From NCBI GenBank assembly GCA_963969345.1, contig OZ017769.1, positions 10,047,725 through 10,111,724 of the forward strand: DNA of 64,000 nucleotides, read 5' to 3'. Positions 12,506-23,800 of the stretch are shown here, in pieces. A model generated the notes under the pieces. The model worked only from the letters and a program-made list of their open reading frames with translations. It searched no databases and had not been told where the DNA came from. The first letter of the stretch is position 1. Each line of letters opens with the position of its first letter. The stretch comes from Turbatrix aceti (lineage: Eukaryota > Nematoda > Chromadorea > Rhabditida > Panagrolaimidae). The position numbers and the translations under genes were made by a program.

Positions 12506-13542
12506 TCAAGAGTCCTTCAACATTTAGGCCGTTTTGGGCATAAATGTTGAAGCACCAAAACGGCCTAAGCCAATATGTCTGCGCAACGATCCACGAGATC
12601 CAGAAAAACGCACGGTTTTGGACAAAACAAACAGGGACGAATTCGGCATTTTTCCACCTGTTGCTAAATTACCTCGCGCCGCCAAAAAGCGTAAAAAATC
12701 TTTGCCTCGGTTTACGGACCCAACTAATCCGAAGGCACGCATCCGAGCGTCGCTGTGCGTGGCCCGACGTAAGCAGTTTCAAGGTCTATCAACATCGGTT
12801 TCTACGGCATCACCCATCGATCATCAAATATTCCGTTACTTCTACACAAAACGTCAACTCTCGCTAGTTCCGAAGATTCGTACGATATTTTTCGCTATCC
12901 AGCAACATCCGTCGATCGTAATGCTTCAACGTCAGATCCGTTGGTTTCTTATAACTGTTTCTTGCTCTTCTTTCCCCTTCCTCATACTGCCCAGAGAGAT
13001 CCTCATTGCAATTGTTTTCTTGTCTTACGAACCCTTCTCCCCCTCATCCCCCAACAGGTACAGGAGCGTGGTAGGGTGCCATACGGTTGATAAAACGTAC
13101 TGGCAAGGCGGAAAGTTTGAGCGACTCATCGCCTTTACCAAACAGGCTCTCGTCAAGAAGTTTGGTAGGTGGCACACCACGATCCTCCGGAAAGCCCTGG
13201 CAACTCATCCAGGCATCAACCATTTGATCCCCCACCCGCCTGGCCGCGGCGCCCAAGGGCCGGTCCTGAAAACGGACCAGCAGCACATGCATCTTGCGAG
13301 GCCTTCCCCTGGTCGACTCAAACATGGACCAGAGCAACTCACTAATATCGAGACTGGCAATCTCACGGCGCAACGCTCGTCGAAGAGCAGACGAATCCGC
13401 AAGATGTTAGCTCCTGCTGGAGGCTAAACCAGGGCGTCGAAATCTTCCGCTTTTGGTCATCATCACGTTTCCTAATCCCTGTTCCCTCTTTGATTGTACT
13501 CCCGTCTTTCTCGTCTTTTTGCCCCTTGTGCCCTGGCCCCAG
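12506..13542. other. GC-richer segment between 16-bp direct repeats
   Basis: The 16-mer TGTCGCGAACGCGAGG occurs at 12490-12505 and again at 13543-13558, so the segment between could be an insertion with a long target duplication. It contains a 297-codon plus-strand frame (12534-13427) and an overlapping minus-strand frame (13044-13373). Neither has a domain that I recognise and there is no poly-A end. A related sequence to 12.37-12.45 kb reappears near 53.34-53.39 kb, so at least part of this neighbourhood is repetitive. A decayed retroelement is possible but not shown. Confidence 0.3.
12525..12569. repeat. Short inverted repeat (14-bp arms)
   Basis: TTAGGCCGTTTTGG at 12525-12538 is repeated inverted at 12556-12569. 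The intervening bases and flanks contain a second inverted pair built on CTTCAACATTTA. It looks like the tip of a fold-back sequence. Confidence 0.55.
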
Positions 13543-13559
13543 TGTCGCGAACGCGAGGC

Positions 13560-14171
13560 ATCATGCCGATTCCCACTCGCATTTGCATATCACTTCTCTT
13601 TTTCTCTTCCCTATCTCCGGGCCGGCAGTCGGCCGGGTTTGTCCCTTTGTGTTGTAAGTGAATAAACCCTAACTCTAACCCCGACTCTTGACAACCAGTG
13701 GATACCTGCCCCCACTGGTTTTTGCAACTAATTTGACCAGCGCGCTCGGGCAGCGGGAAAATCTCTCGCCATGAGTGCGACGCGCGCTGAACGAAGAAAA
13801 AGCAGCGCGCGTCAGACGTTGTCATTCAGAATCCAAAGAAAAAACCTCCATGGACTTTTTTTTTCGTTCTTTGGCAACTGACTCAACGGCGCTGTCAACG
13901 CCGTCAACGGACAAATCATCAAGATCGAAGATCAATAGAATTACTTCGGTGAGCCATGTCGACTACAGCAGTAAAACTTGACATATTGCGGTAAAACATG
14001 TCGTACCCCGGTGGTTTTGCGCAAACTTCGACTACGGCGGTAGTTACTGGTAGAAACTTGGTAAAAGTTTTTGCCTATGTTACTTGCGAAAAAGTATAAA
14101 ATTGTCACGAAATCATACTTTTCCGGCCGGTCGGATTCAAAACAGCCTGAATGCCACATTTTTCATTATAT
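13560..14171. other. Intergenic, no gene recognised
   Basis: Mixed composition with a CCCTAACTCTAACCCC stretch near 13665-13680. No coding or RNA gene is supported. Confidence 0.4.
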
Positions 14172-14175
14172 TTAA

Positions 14176-15519
14176 GAGGCAGTCTGCGACAGGATTTAGG
14201 AACAAGGGGGAGACGAGGACAAGACTTTTTTACACTTTCAAATATTTTGAGCCAGAATTGTTCCCCCCCCCCCCCCAAAAACGTCTAAATCCGCGATACA
14301 CGGATTTTTAAAAACATCGGATTCTATAATTCTGGATTCTGAAAGGTTTTTGATAAAAAATGATGGCACGTGCTCTGTTCATGGAGAAAAAGGCTGAAAA
14401 TTTTTTTAGGGGGGTTTTCATAGACGGGGAACACGAAGTCGTAATCAAAATTTTTTTATCGTTACGGTAAGTGCCACTTTTGGGCTAAAATTGATGGTTT
14501 TTTGGCCACCACAGATTGGGTTTTCAGAGGTGCCAACATTGGCATAGCCTATCTTTTTCCCCGTGTTTTCACGCGTCGAACGGGGTAACGCATGAAACAA
14601 AGGAGTGACCGCAATGAGGTCATCCATAGGCATTTATGATGCGCACTCGAGAAAACGCGCACAATTTCGCTTCAAGTGACAAAAAAAGAGCGTGCGCGCG
14701 CATAAAAGGTGTCATGTTCAAAAAAACGCCGTGAAGCCAATTTTTGTTTTCTATGTCCACGGTCACTTTGGTAGGCTTTGGCATGTCCCAAAGATTGATT
14801 TTTATCCTTGGGTATTTTACCTGACAATATTGGGCGATGCCACAGGCCTTGAAAAGACATGAAACTTTCAAATGCTGTAACTTTGTGCAAAATTATCCGA
14901 TAAAATGTGAAACTAGCTTAATGTGATATTTGGGACACGCCGAAGCCTACCAAAGTGACCGTGGACATAGAAAACAAAAATTGGCTTTTTGAACATGACA
15001 CCTTTTATGCGCGCGCACGCTCTTTTTTTTGTCACGTGAAGCGAAATTGTGCGCGTTTTCTCGAGTGCGCATCATAAATGCCAATGGAAGACCTCATTGC
15101 GGTCACTCCTTTGTTTCATGCATTACCCCATTCGACGCGTCAAAACACGGGGAAAAAGATAGGCTATGCCAATGTTGGCACCTCTGAAAACCCAATCTGT
15201 AGTGGCCAAAAAACCATCAATTTTAGCCCAGATGTGGCACTTACCGTAACGATAAAAACAATCTGACAACGACATCGTGTTCCCCGCCCCTCAAAACCCC
15301 CATAAAAAAATTTTCAGCTTTTTTTCTCATAAATAAAGCCCGTGGCATTGATTTTTGTCAAAAACTTCCAGATGCCAAAACTACAGATTCCGATTTTTTT
15401 TAAAATCTGTGTTTGGCAAGAATAGAGGTTATTAGGGGTGGGGAACAATTCTGGCTAAAAAAATAAAAAGTTGTAAAAAAGTCTTGTCGGCCGACCTAAA
15501 TCCTGTCGCAGACTGCCTT
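14176..15519. mobile_element. 1.34-kb palindromic element, possible TTAA target
   Basis: Inverted arms (about 14176-14792 and 14931-15519) flank a loop of roughly 140 bp. The ends share AGGCAGTCTGCGACAGGATTTAGG-type termini in inverted orientation. TTAA lies at both edges (14172-14175 and 15520-15523), which would fit a piggyBac-like target. Only the four-base duplication and one mismatched terminal base support that assignment. A run of 14 C is present at about 14262-14275. No transposase is visible. A partial copy lies at 56.02-56.24 kb. Confidence 0.75.
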
Positions 15520-15523
15520 TTAA

Positions 15524-16120
15524 TTGTCTTTGTGCAACGCCACAAATAAATTAAAAAAAAGGATGTATTTCACGTGTTCTTGCTACATATGTATATTACT
15601 AACTTACTCTGTTTGAAAGAGTCTTTTGTTGTGCTTTGATGCATCTTTTTGACATTTAGTACTAGTTTTCGCACGCATTATTTTTCACCGTGCTCAAAAG
15701 CGAGCAAGCGATTTTGTTGTGTAGTTTGGTTCTGTCAGTGTTGCCTTTTTGTTAATATTGTTTTCATAAATCAAAAAACAGGCATTTTTATTTGCCGACC
15801 TTGATTGTATTTTAATTTAAATTACTATGTCGAACATATTTAATTGCTAGCCAACAATCAATTCTTCAATAAATTGGACTTCATATTGTTATCCACAATT
15901 TCTAGTACGTAGTATAAATGTTTCTCGTGTTTCTCGTGTGCAACTTTTCATTTAGTAAATAATAAATATGTTACATACAAAAGTACATATAATGGCTATC
16001 CACATTCCCATGTGTCCATGATAACTTTAAATTCGAGCTTTTGTCCGCCTACGATAGAGACCTAATTTTTATAGTAAACATTAACAGTGTACATTGTATA
16101 CTGTTACACTGACGGATCTC
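15524..16120. other. Promoter region of the 16.1-kb receptor gene
   Basis: AT-rich intergenic DNA without recognisable elements. The reading frame of the receptor continues a short way upstream of its first ATG but only through a non-ATG codon. Confidence 0.4.
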
Positions 16121-17204
16121 ATGTCAATATGCAGTGCCAATATTTCTCTATTCGTCGACCCCCTCGAAAATTGGGAGATCAAGCTTCTAAACATCTTGGC
16201 ATTTGTTCCCTTTGTCTATAGCATCCCGACACTTGTTATTCAGTGCATGATGTTTTACGTCCTTCTACGACCACATGGACCAAAAATATTTAGAACAGGA
16301 TTTTATCGAATTGTGTTGTTTTCATTTATACCTGTAAGTCATATTTTTTTGGGATTTAATGATCAAATTAAGGATTTTAAGAATACATTAGTAATCATTA
16401 CCATGCCCTTTGTCACAAGGTTCGGTCACTCAACAATCCTTGCTCCGATATACGTTTGGTTTATGGATCATAGTTTTTTGGTATCAATTATAGTATCTGT
16501 AACGTTTTACTGTTACTTTGCGATTTTGTTAAACATTCTTGCAATTTCCTTTAATCGATACAGCCTTCTCGCCTGGCCTCTGAGTGCTCGGGTATTTTGG
16601 ACAAATCACACGACAAAAATATTGATTGTTCTGTATTGTATTCCTCTGATGCTGATATCACAAGTGTTCTACGGCGGAGGATGTGTCGAAATATTTCCGT
16701 ACGCTTATGGTATTGATTATCACACGGATGACATTCCACTGCGCTTGCAACTTCTTATGCTAATGGTTATTGTTGCCGTTCTTTGTTGTGTTATTTCTAC
16801 TTATTTGAATTTCTATGTACTTTTTCGCCTTATTAAGTACAAAAACACAAGAGACAAAGAATTCAGAATGACGGTGTACAGTACTGTGATTGCGGGGTGT
16901 TTGTTTTTATTCATCGTTATCGAAGTAAGTTTGCGTCCTTTGTCAAAATTTTCCAAATATTTAATATAGTATGTATTATAAAAATACCATTTTTTAGATT
17001 TGTGTAATGTTGTATGCAAGCACCGGCGCTCATCAGTCTCTTGTCAACTGGGCAGTAAGGTGTATACCATTTATCTGCGATGCCGTACTGCTTTGTCAGT
17101 GTTGGTTTTTGTTGGCATTGTGTTCAGACATTAGAAAACAGCTTCGACATATTATGAGTTCTGTTCATTCACAAACTGTAGTGCAAGTTACTAGCAGGCA
17201 TTGA
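16121..17204 (+). CDS. Serpentine 7TM chemoreceptor (Srg/Srv-like)
   Basis: Two exons (16121-16924 and 16998-17204) are joined by a 73-nt GT-AG intron in phase 0, giving 336 residues, the usual nematode chemoreceptor length. Hydropathy by eye shows seven membrane segments. The first ends in an IPTLVIQCMMFYVLL stretch, the third is followed by the DRY-equivalent FNRY, and the last is in exon 2 before a short cytoplasmic tail. There is an N-glycosylation site (NIS) near the N-terminus. The YSIPTL and FNRYSLLAWP motifs suggest the Srg/Srv superfamily, which are olfactory-type GPCRs of ciliated neurons. I chose ATG at 16121 because the upstream extension starts with TTG. It is transcribed away from the array gene and has no large ectodomain, unlike the minus-strand receptors. 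Family assignment is moderate. Confidence 0.85.
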
Positions 17205-17369
17205 CTTTATAAATATTAAAAAACATGTGTGCTCAGAATGTAATTTATCACCCTACGCGTAATTATCATACAAACACAAAACAATAAAGACGTTCATTAA
17301 AATACGTGAACTTTGTTCTCTTCTTTCTCATCTGGCCTATTTTTGTTGTTGTTGTTTTCCTTTATTACT

Positions 17370-17600
17370 TGTTGTGAGTGATAAAGATACTCGATATTTC
17401 TCTGGCTATTTCTCCACCCAGGTTCGCGCTGCACCGTGCCGCGACCTGCTACTCGCAACTCCCTCCACGACTCGCTGCGAACCCGCGCCCACGACCGCGT
17501 TCGGTGAGTCCCTTGTCTTTATCGTGACATTTTATTATACATACATTTACATTTTCATTTACATTTATTACTCTTACTCGTGCAATGTATAAGCCAACAT
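17370..17600 (-). mobile_element. Short retroelement remnant sharing a LINE 3' end
   Basis: On the minus strand a segment beginning near 17595 reads TGCACGAGTAAGAGTAATAAA, the same 3'-end sequence seen at about 26060-26085 before a TAAAG-repeat tail. Here the tail is a variant built of TGTAAA units. The rest (17410-17510) is GC-rich and non-coding. A SINE or truncated LINE mobilised through a shared 3' end is the simplest reading. TGATC repeats follow at about 17615-17645. Confidence 0.45.
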
Positions 17601-17884
17601 TCTAAAAGTGTTTGACCTGATCTGATCTGATCTGATTTGATCTCTACTCATTCCTAAATCTCAAAATTTTTGAGTTTAGGTTCGCGGTCGGTTTCCTAGA
17701 ACACGACATTTTTTTCCATTTCTGACGTGCGTTGCTTATTTATAAAACTTATAGAATTTTTGTCAGTAGATACATTAATATATTTATGCGCTTATGGCGA
17801 CAACACCAACTTATCACAAAATTTCCCAACTTGACACGTCTTATCGGGGATTGGTTGTATTGTCGCGTTCACAAAGTCGAGTTA

Positions 17885-20800
17885 TTAGTACAATTTAGGA
17901 GGCGCTGGTCTGCCATCAACGATTTCAATTGCACAAAGAACTTTGTTGTGATACCATGGATCTTCCAGGTACAAATCGTCTGTTCTACCGTATGCCAGCA
18001 TTCCTACGAATTCTTTGTGGTGAGCATTGTTCATATATTCTAGAGGCGCGGGTAGCGGGGTGTTGTCAATGTTCACAAAGCTTTTTTTGTTGTAAGGCTT
18101 TCCACACGGAATACGGATCCCAAGAAGAGTATACGAATGGGGGCTCACCAATTTTTCTGAAAGATGAACCGTAAAAATTATGACAATAATAGTTGTAAAA
18201 AAATACTCAGAAATTGGCGTTCTTTAATTGATTTGATCATTGCAGGAATGGCGTATTGATGAAGAGATTTGCATGCATTTTCCAATTCACATCGAGTAAT
18301 GTTGCTTTTTGATGTATATACTTTATAGCATTTTTTGACGCCTTTGATATTCTTGAATTTGTAGGTGTTATCGGGGCATCCGTCGTTCGTTCTTTTGGAC
18401 TTAATCGCTTGACGAGCACACTCAACGGCGTAGACTTCAGAATCGGTCGCCCCTGTAGTACCTGTACTTTTGCAGGCACTTTCAGGAGACTATTTAAATG
18501 TATCAGTAATTTTAAATGGTTTAAAGGAAATACTTACTGTTTTGCTTTCGTTATATGCAACTTGTCGAGAACAAATAGTGTCTCCCGTTAGAACACCATC
18601 ATTTGGTGGCTTGTATTCCGAAGGACATTCATACTCATCATCACCACAGGATCTTGATGATGATAATTCAAGTTGGAATGTCTCTTGCTCCATAAGTTTG
18701 GCTGGCTTGATAACTTCGTTCAATTTAGGAGGCGCTGGTCTGCCATCAACGATTTCAATTGCACAAAGAACTTTGTTGTGATACCATGGATCTTCCAGGT
18801 ACAAATCGTCTGTTCTACCGTATGCCAGCATTCCTACGAATTCTTTGTGGTGAGCATTGTTCATATATTCTAGAGGCGCGGGTAGCGGGGTGTTGTCAAT
18901 GTTCACAAAGCTTTTTTTGTTGTAAGGTTTTCCACACGGAATACGGATCCCAAGAAGAGTATACGAATGGGGGCTCACCAATTTTTCTGAAAGATGAACC
19001 GTAAAAATTATGACAATAATAGTTGTAAAAAAATACTCAGAAATTGGCGTTCTTTAATTGATTTGATCATTGCAGGAATGGCGTATTGATGAAGAGATTT
19101 GCATGCATTTTCCAATTCACATCGAGTAATGTTGCTTTTTGATGTATATACTTTATAGCATTTTTTGACGCCTTTGATATTCTTGAATTTGTAGGTGTTA
19201 TCGGGGCATCCGTCGTTCGTTCTTTTGGACTTAATCGCTTGACGAGCACACTCAACGGCGTAGACTTCAGAATCGGTCGCCCCTGTAGTACCTGTACTTT
19301 TGCAGGCACTTTCAGGAGACTATTTAAATGTATCAGTAATTTTAAATGGTTTAAAGGAAATACTTACTGTTTTGCTTTCGTTATATGCAACTTGTCGAGA
19401 ACAAATAGTGTCTCCCGTTAGAACACCATCATTTGGTGGCTTGTATTCCGAAGGACATTCATACTCATCATCACCACAGGATCTTGATGATGATAATTCA
19501 AGTTGGAATGTCTCTTGCTCCATAAGTTTGGCTGGCTTGATAACTTCGTTCAATTTAGGAGGCGCTGGTCTGCCATCAACGATTTCAATTGCACAAAGAA
19601 CTTTGTTGTGATACCATGGATCTTCCAGGTACAAATCGTCTGTTCTACCGTATGCCAGCATTCCTACGAATTCTTTGTGGTGAGCATTGTTCATATATTC
19701 TAGAGGCGCGGGTAGCGGGGTGTTGTCAATGTTCACAAAGCTTTTTTTGTTGTAAGGTTTTCCACACGGAATACGGATCCCAAGAAGAGTATACGAATGG
19801 GGGCTCACCAATTTTTCTGAAAGATGAACCGTAAAAATTATGACAATAATAGTTGTAAAAAAATACTCAGAAATTGGCGTTCTTTAATTGATTTGATCAT
19901 TGCAGGAATGGCGTATTGATGAAGAGATTTGCATGCATTTTCCAATTCACATCGAGTAATGTTGTTTTTTGATGTATATACTTTATAGCATTTTTTGACG
20001 CCTTTGATATTCTTGAATTTGTAGGTGTTATCGGGGCATCCGTCGTTCGTTCTTTTGGACTTAATCGCTTGACGAGTACACTCAACGGCGTAGACTTCAG
20101 AATCGGTCGCCCCTGTAGTACCTGTACTTTTGCAGGCACTTTCAGGAGACTATTTAAATGTATCAGTAATTTTAAATGGTTTAAAGGAAATACTTACTGT
20201 TTTGCTTTCGTTATATGCAACTTGTCGAGAACAAATAGTGTCTCCCGTTAGAACACCATCATTTGGTGGCTTGTATTCCGAAGGACATTCATACTCATCA
20301 TCACCACAGGATCTTGATGATGATAATTCAAGTTGGAATGTCTCTTGCTCCATAAGTTTGGCTGGCTTGATAACTTCGTTCAATTTAGGAGGCGCTGGTC
20401 TGCCATCAACGATTTCAATTGCACAAAGAACTTTGTTGTGATACCATGGATCTTCCAGGTACAAATCGTCTGTTCTACCGTATGCCAGCATTCCTACGAA
20501 TTCTTTGTGGTGAGCATTGTTCATATATTCTAGAGGCGCGGGTAGCGGGGTGTTGTCAATGTTCACAAAGCTTTTTTTGTTGTAAGGTTTTCCACACGGA
20601 ATACGGATCCCAAGAAGAGTATACGAATGGGGGCTCACCAATTTTTCTGAAAGATGAACCGTAAAAATTATGACAATAATAGTTGTAAAAAAATACTCAG
20701 AAATTGGCGTTCTTTAATTGATTTGATCATTGCAGGAATGGCGTATTGATGAAGAGATTTGCATGCATTTTCCAATTCACATCGAGTAATGTTGTTTTTT

Positions 20801-23800
20801 GATGTATATACTTTATAGCATTTTTTGACGCCTTTGATATTCTTGAATTTGTAGGTGTTATCGGGGCATCCGTCGTTCGTTCTTTTGGACTTAATCGCTT
20901 GACGAGTACACTCAACGGCGTAGACTTCAGAATCGGTCGCCCCTGTAGTACCTGTACTTTTGCAGGCACTTTCAGGAGACTATTTAAATGTATCAGTAAT
21001 TTTAAATGGTTTAAAGGAAATACTTACTGTTTTGCTTTCGTTATATGCAACTTGTCGAGAACAAATAGTGTCTCCCGTTAGAACACCATCATTTGGTGGC
21101 TTGTATTCCGAAGGACATTCATACTCATCATCACCACAGGATCTTGATGATGATAATTCAAGTTGGAATGTCTCTTGCTCCATAAGTTTGGCTGGCTTGA
21201 TAACTTCGTTCAATTTAGGAGGCGCTGGTCTGCCATCAACGATTTCAATTGCACAAAGAACTTTGTTGTGATACCATGGATCTTCCAGGTACAAATCGTC
21301 TGTTCTACCGTATGCCAGCATTCCTACGAATTCTTTGTGGTGAGCATTGTTCATATATTCTAGAGGCGCGGGTAGCGGGGTGTTGTCAATGTTCACAAAG
21401 CTTTTTTTGTTGTAAGGCTTTCCACACGGAATACGGATCCCAAGAAGAGTATACGAATGGGGGCTCACCAATTTTTCTGAAAGATGAACCGTAAAAATTA
21501 TGACAATAATAGTTGTAAAAAAATACTCAGAAATTGGCGTTCTTTAATTGATTTGATCATTGCAGGAATGGCGTATTGATGAAGAGATTTGCATGCATTT
21601 TCCAATTCACATCGAGTAATGTTGCTTTTTGATGTATATACTTTATAGCATTTTTTGACGCCTTTGATATTCTTGAATTTGTAGGTGTTATCGGGGCATC
21701 CGTCGTTCGTTCTTTTGGACTTAATCGCTTGACGAGTACACTCAACGGCGTAGACTTCAGAATCGGTCGCCCCTGTAGTACCTGTACTTTTGCAGGCACT
21801 TTCAGGAGACTATTTAAATGCATCAGTAATTTTAAATGGTTTAAAGGAAATACTTACTGTTTTGCTTTCGTTATATGCAACTTGTCGAGAACAAATAGTG
21901 TCTCCCGTTAGAACACCATCATTTGGTGGCTTGTATTCCGAAGGACATTCATACTCATCATCACCACAGGATCTTGATGATGATAATTCAAGTTGGAATG
22001 TCTCTTGCTCCATAAGTTTGGCTGGCTTGATAACTTCGTTCAATTTAGGAGGCGCTGGTCTGCCATCAACGATTTCAATTGCACAAAGAACTTTGTTGTG
22101 ATACCATGGATCTTCCAGGTACAAATCGTCTGTTCTACCGTATGCCAGCATTCCTACGAATTCTTTGTGGTGAGCATTGTTCATATATTCTAGAGGCGCG
22201 GGTAGCGGGGTGTTGTCAATGTTCACAAAGCTTTTTTTGTTGTAAGGCTTTCCACACGGAATACGGATCCCAAGAAGAGTATACGAATGGGGGCTCACCA
22301 ATTTTTCTGAAAGATGAACCGTAAAAATTATGACAATAATAGTTGTAAAAAAATACTCAGAAATTGGCGTTCTTTAATTGATTTGATCATTGCAGGAATG
22401 GCGTATTGATGAAGAGATTTGCATGCATTTTCCAATTCACATCGAGTAATGTTGCTTTTTGATGTATATACTTTATAGCATTTTTTGACGCCTTTGATAT
22501 TCTTGAATTTGTAGGTGTTATCGGGGCATCCGTCGTTCGTTCTTTTGGACTTAATCGCTTGACGAGTACACTCAACGGCGTAGACTTCAGAATCGGTCGC
22601 CCCTGTAGTACCTGTACTTTTGCAGGCACTTTCAGGAGACTATTTAAATGTATCAGTAATTTTAAATGGTTTAAAGGAAATACTTACTGTTTTGCTTTCG
22701 TTATATGCAACTTGTCGAGAACAAATAGTGTCTCCCGTTAGAACACCATCATTTGGTGGCTTGTATTCCGAAGGACATTCATACTCATCATCACCACAGG
22801 ATCTTGATGATGATAATTCAAGTTGGAATGTCTCTTGCTCCATAAGTTTGGCTGGCTTGATAACTTCGTTCAATTTAGGAGGCGCTGGTCTGCCATCAAC
22901 GATTTCAATTGCACAAAGAACTTTGTTGTGATACCATGGATCTTCCAGGTACAAATCGTCTGTTCTACCGTATGCCAGCATTCCTACGAATTCTTTGTGG
23001 TGAGCATTGTTCATATATTCTAGAGGCGCGGGTAGCGGGGTGTTGTCAATGTTCACAAAGCTTTTTTTGTTGTAAGGCTTTCCACACGGAATACGGATCC
23101 CAAGAAGAGTATACGAATGGGGGCTCACCAATTTTTCTGAAAGATGAACCGTAAAAATTATGACAATAATAGTTGTAAAAAAATACTCAGAAATTGGCGT
23201 TCTTTAATTGATTTGATCATTGCAGGAATGGCGTATTGATGAAGAGATTTGCATGCATTTTCCAATTCACATCGAGTAATGTTGCTTTTTGATGTATATA
23301 CTTTATAGCATTTTTTGACGCCTTTGATATTCTTGAATTTGTAGGTGTTATCGGGGCATCCGTCGTTCGTTCTTTTGGACTTAATCGCTTGACGAGTACA
23401 CTCAACGGCGTAGACTTCAGAATCGGTCGCCCCTGTAGTACCTGTACTTTTGCAGGCACTTTCAGGAGACTATTTAAATGCATCAGTAATTTTAAATGGT
23501 TTAAAGGAAATACTTACTGTTTTGCTTTCGTTATATGCAACTTGTCGAGAACAAATAGTGTCTCCCGTTAGAACACCATCATTTGGTGGCTTGTATTCCG
23601 AAGGACATTCATACTCATCATCACCACAGGATCTTGATGATGATAATTCAAGTTGGAATGTCTCTTGCTCCATAAGTTTGGCTGGCTTGATAACTTCGTT
23701 CAATTTAGGAGGCGCTGGTCTGCCATCAACGATTTCAATTGCACAAAGAACTTTGTTGTGATACCATGGATCTTCCAGGTACAAATCGTCTGTTCTACCG

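Noticed and set aside
14445..15266. Paired 62-codon ORFs reading MPM-x-DLIAVTPLF
   Set aside because: They are inverted copies in the arms of the palindromic element at 14.2-15.5 kb. No transposase domain is recognisable.
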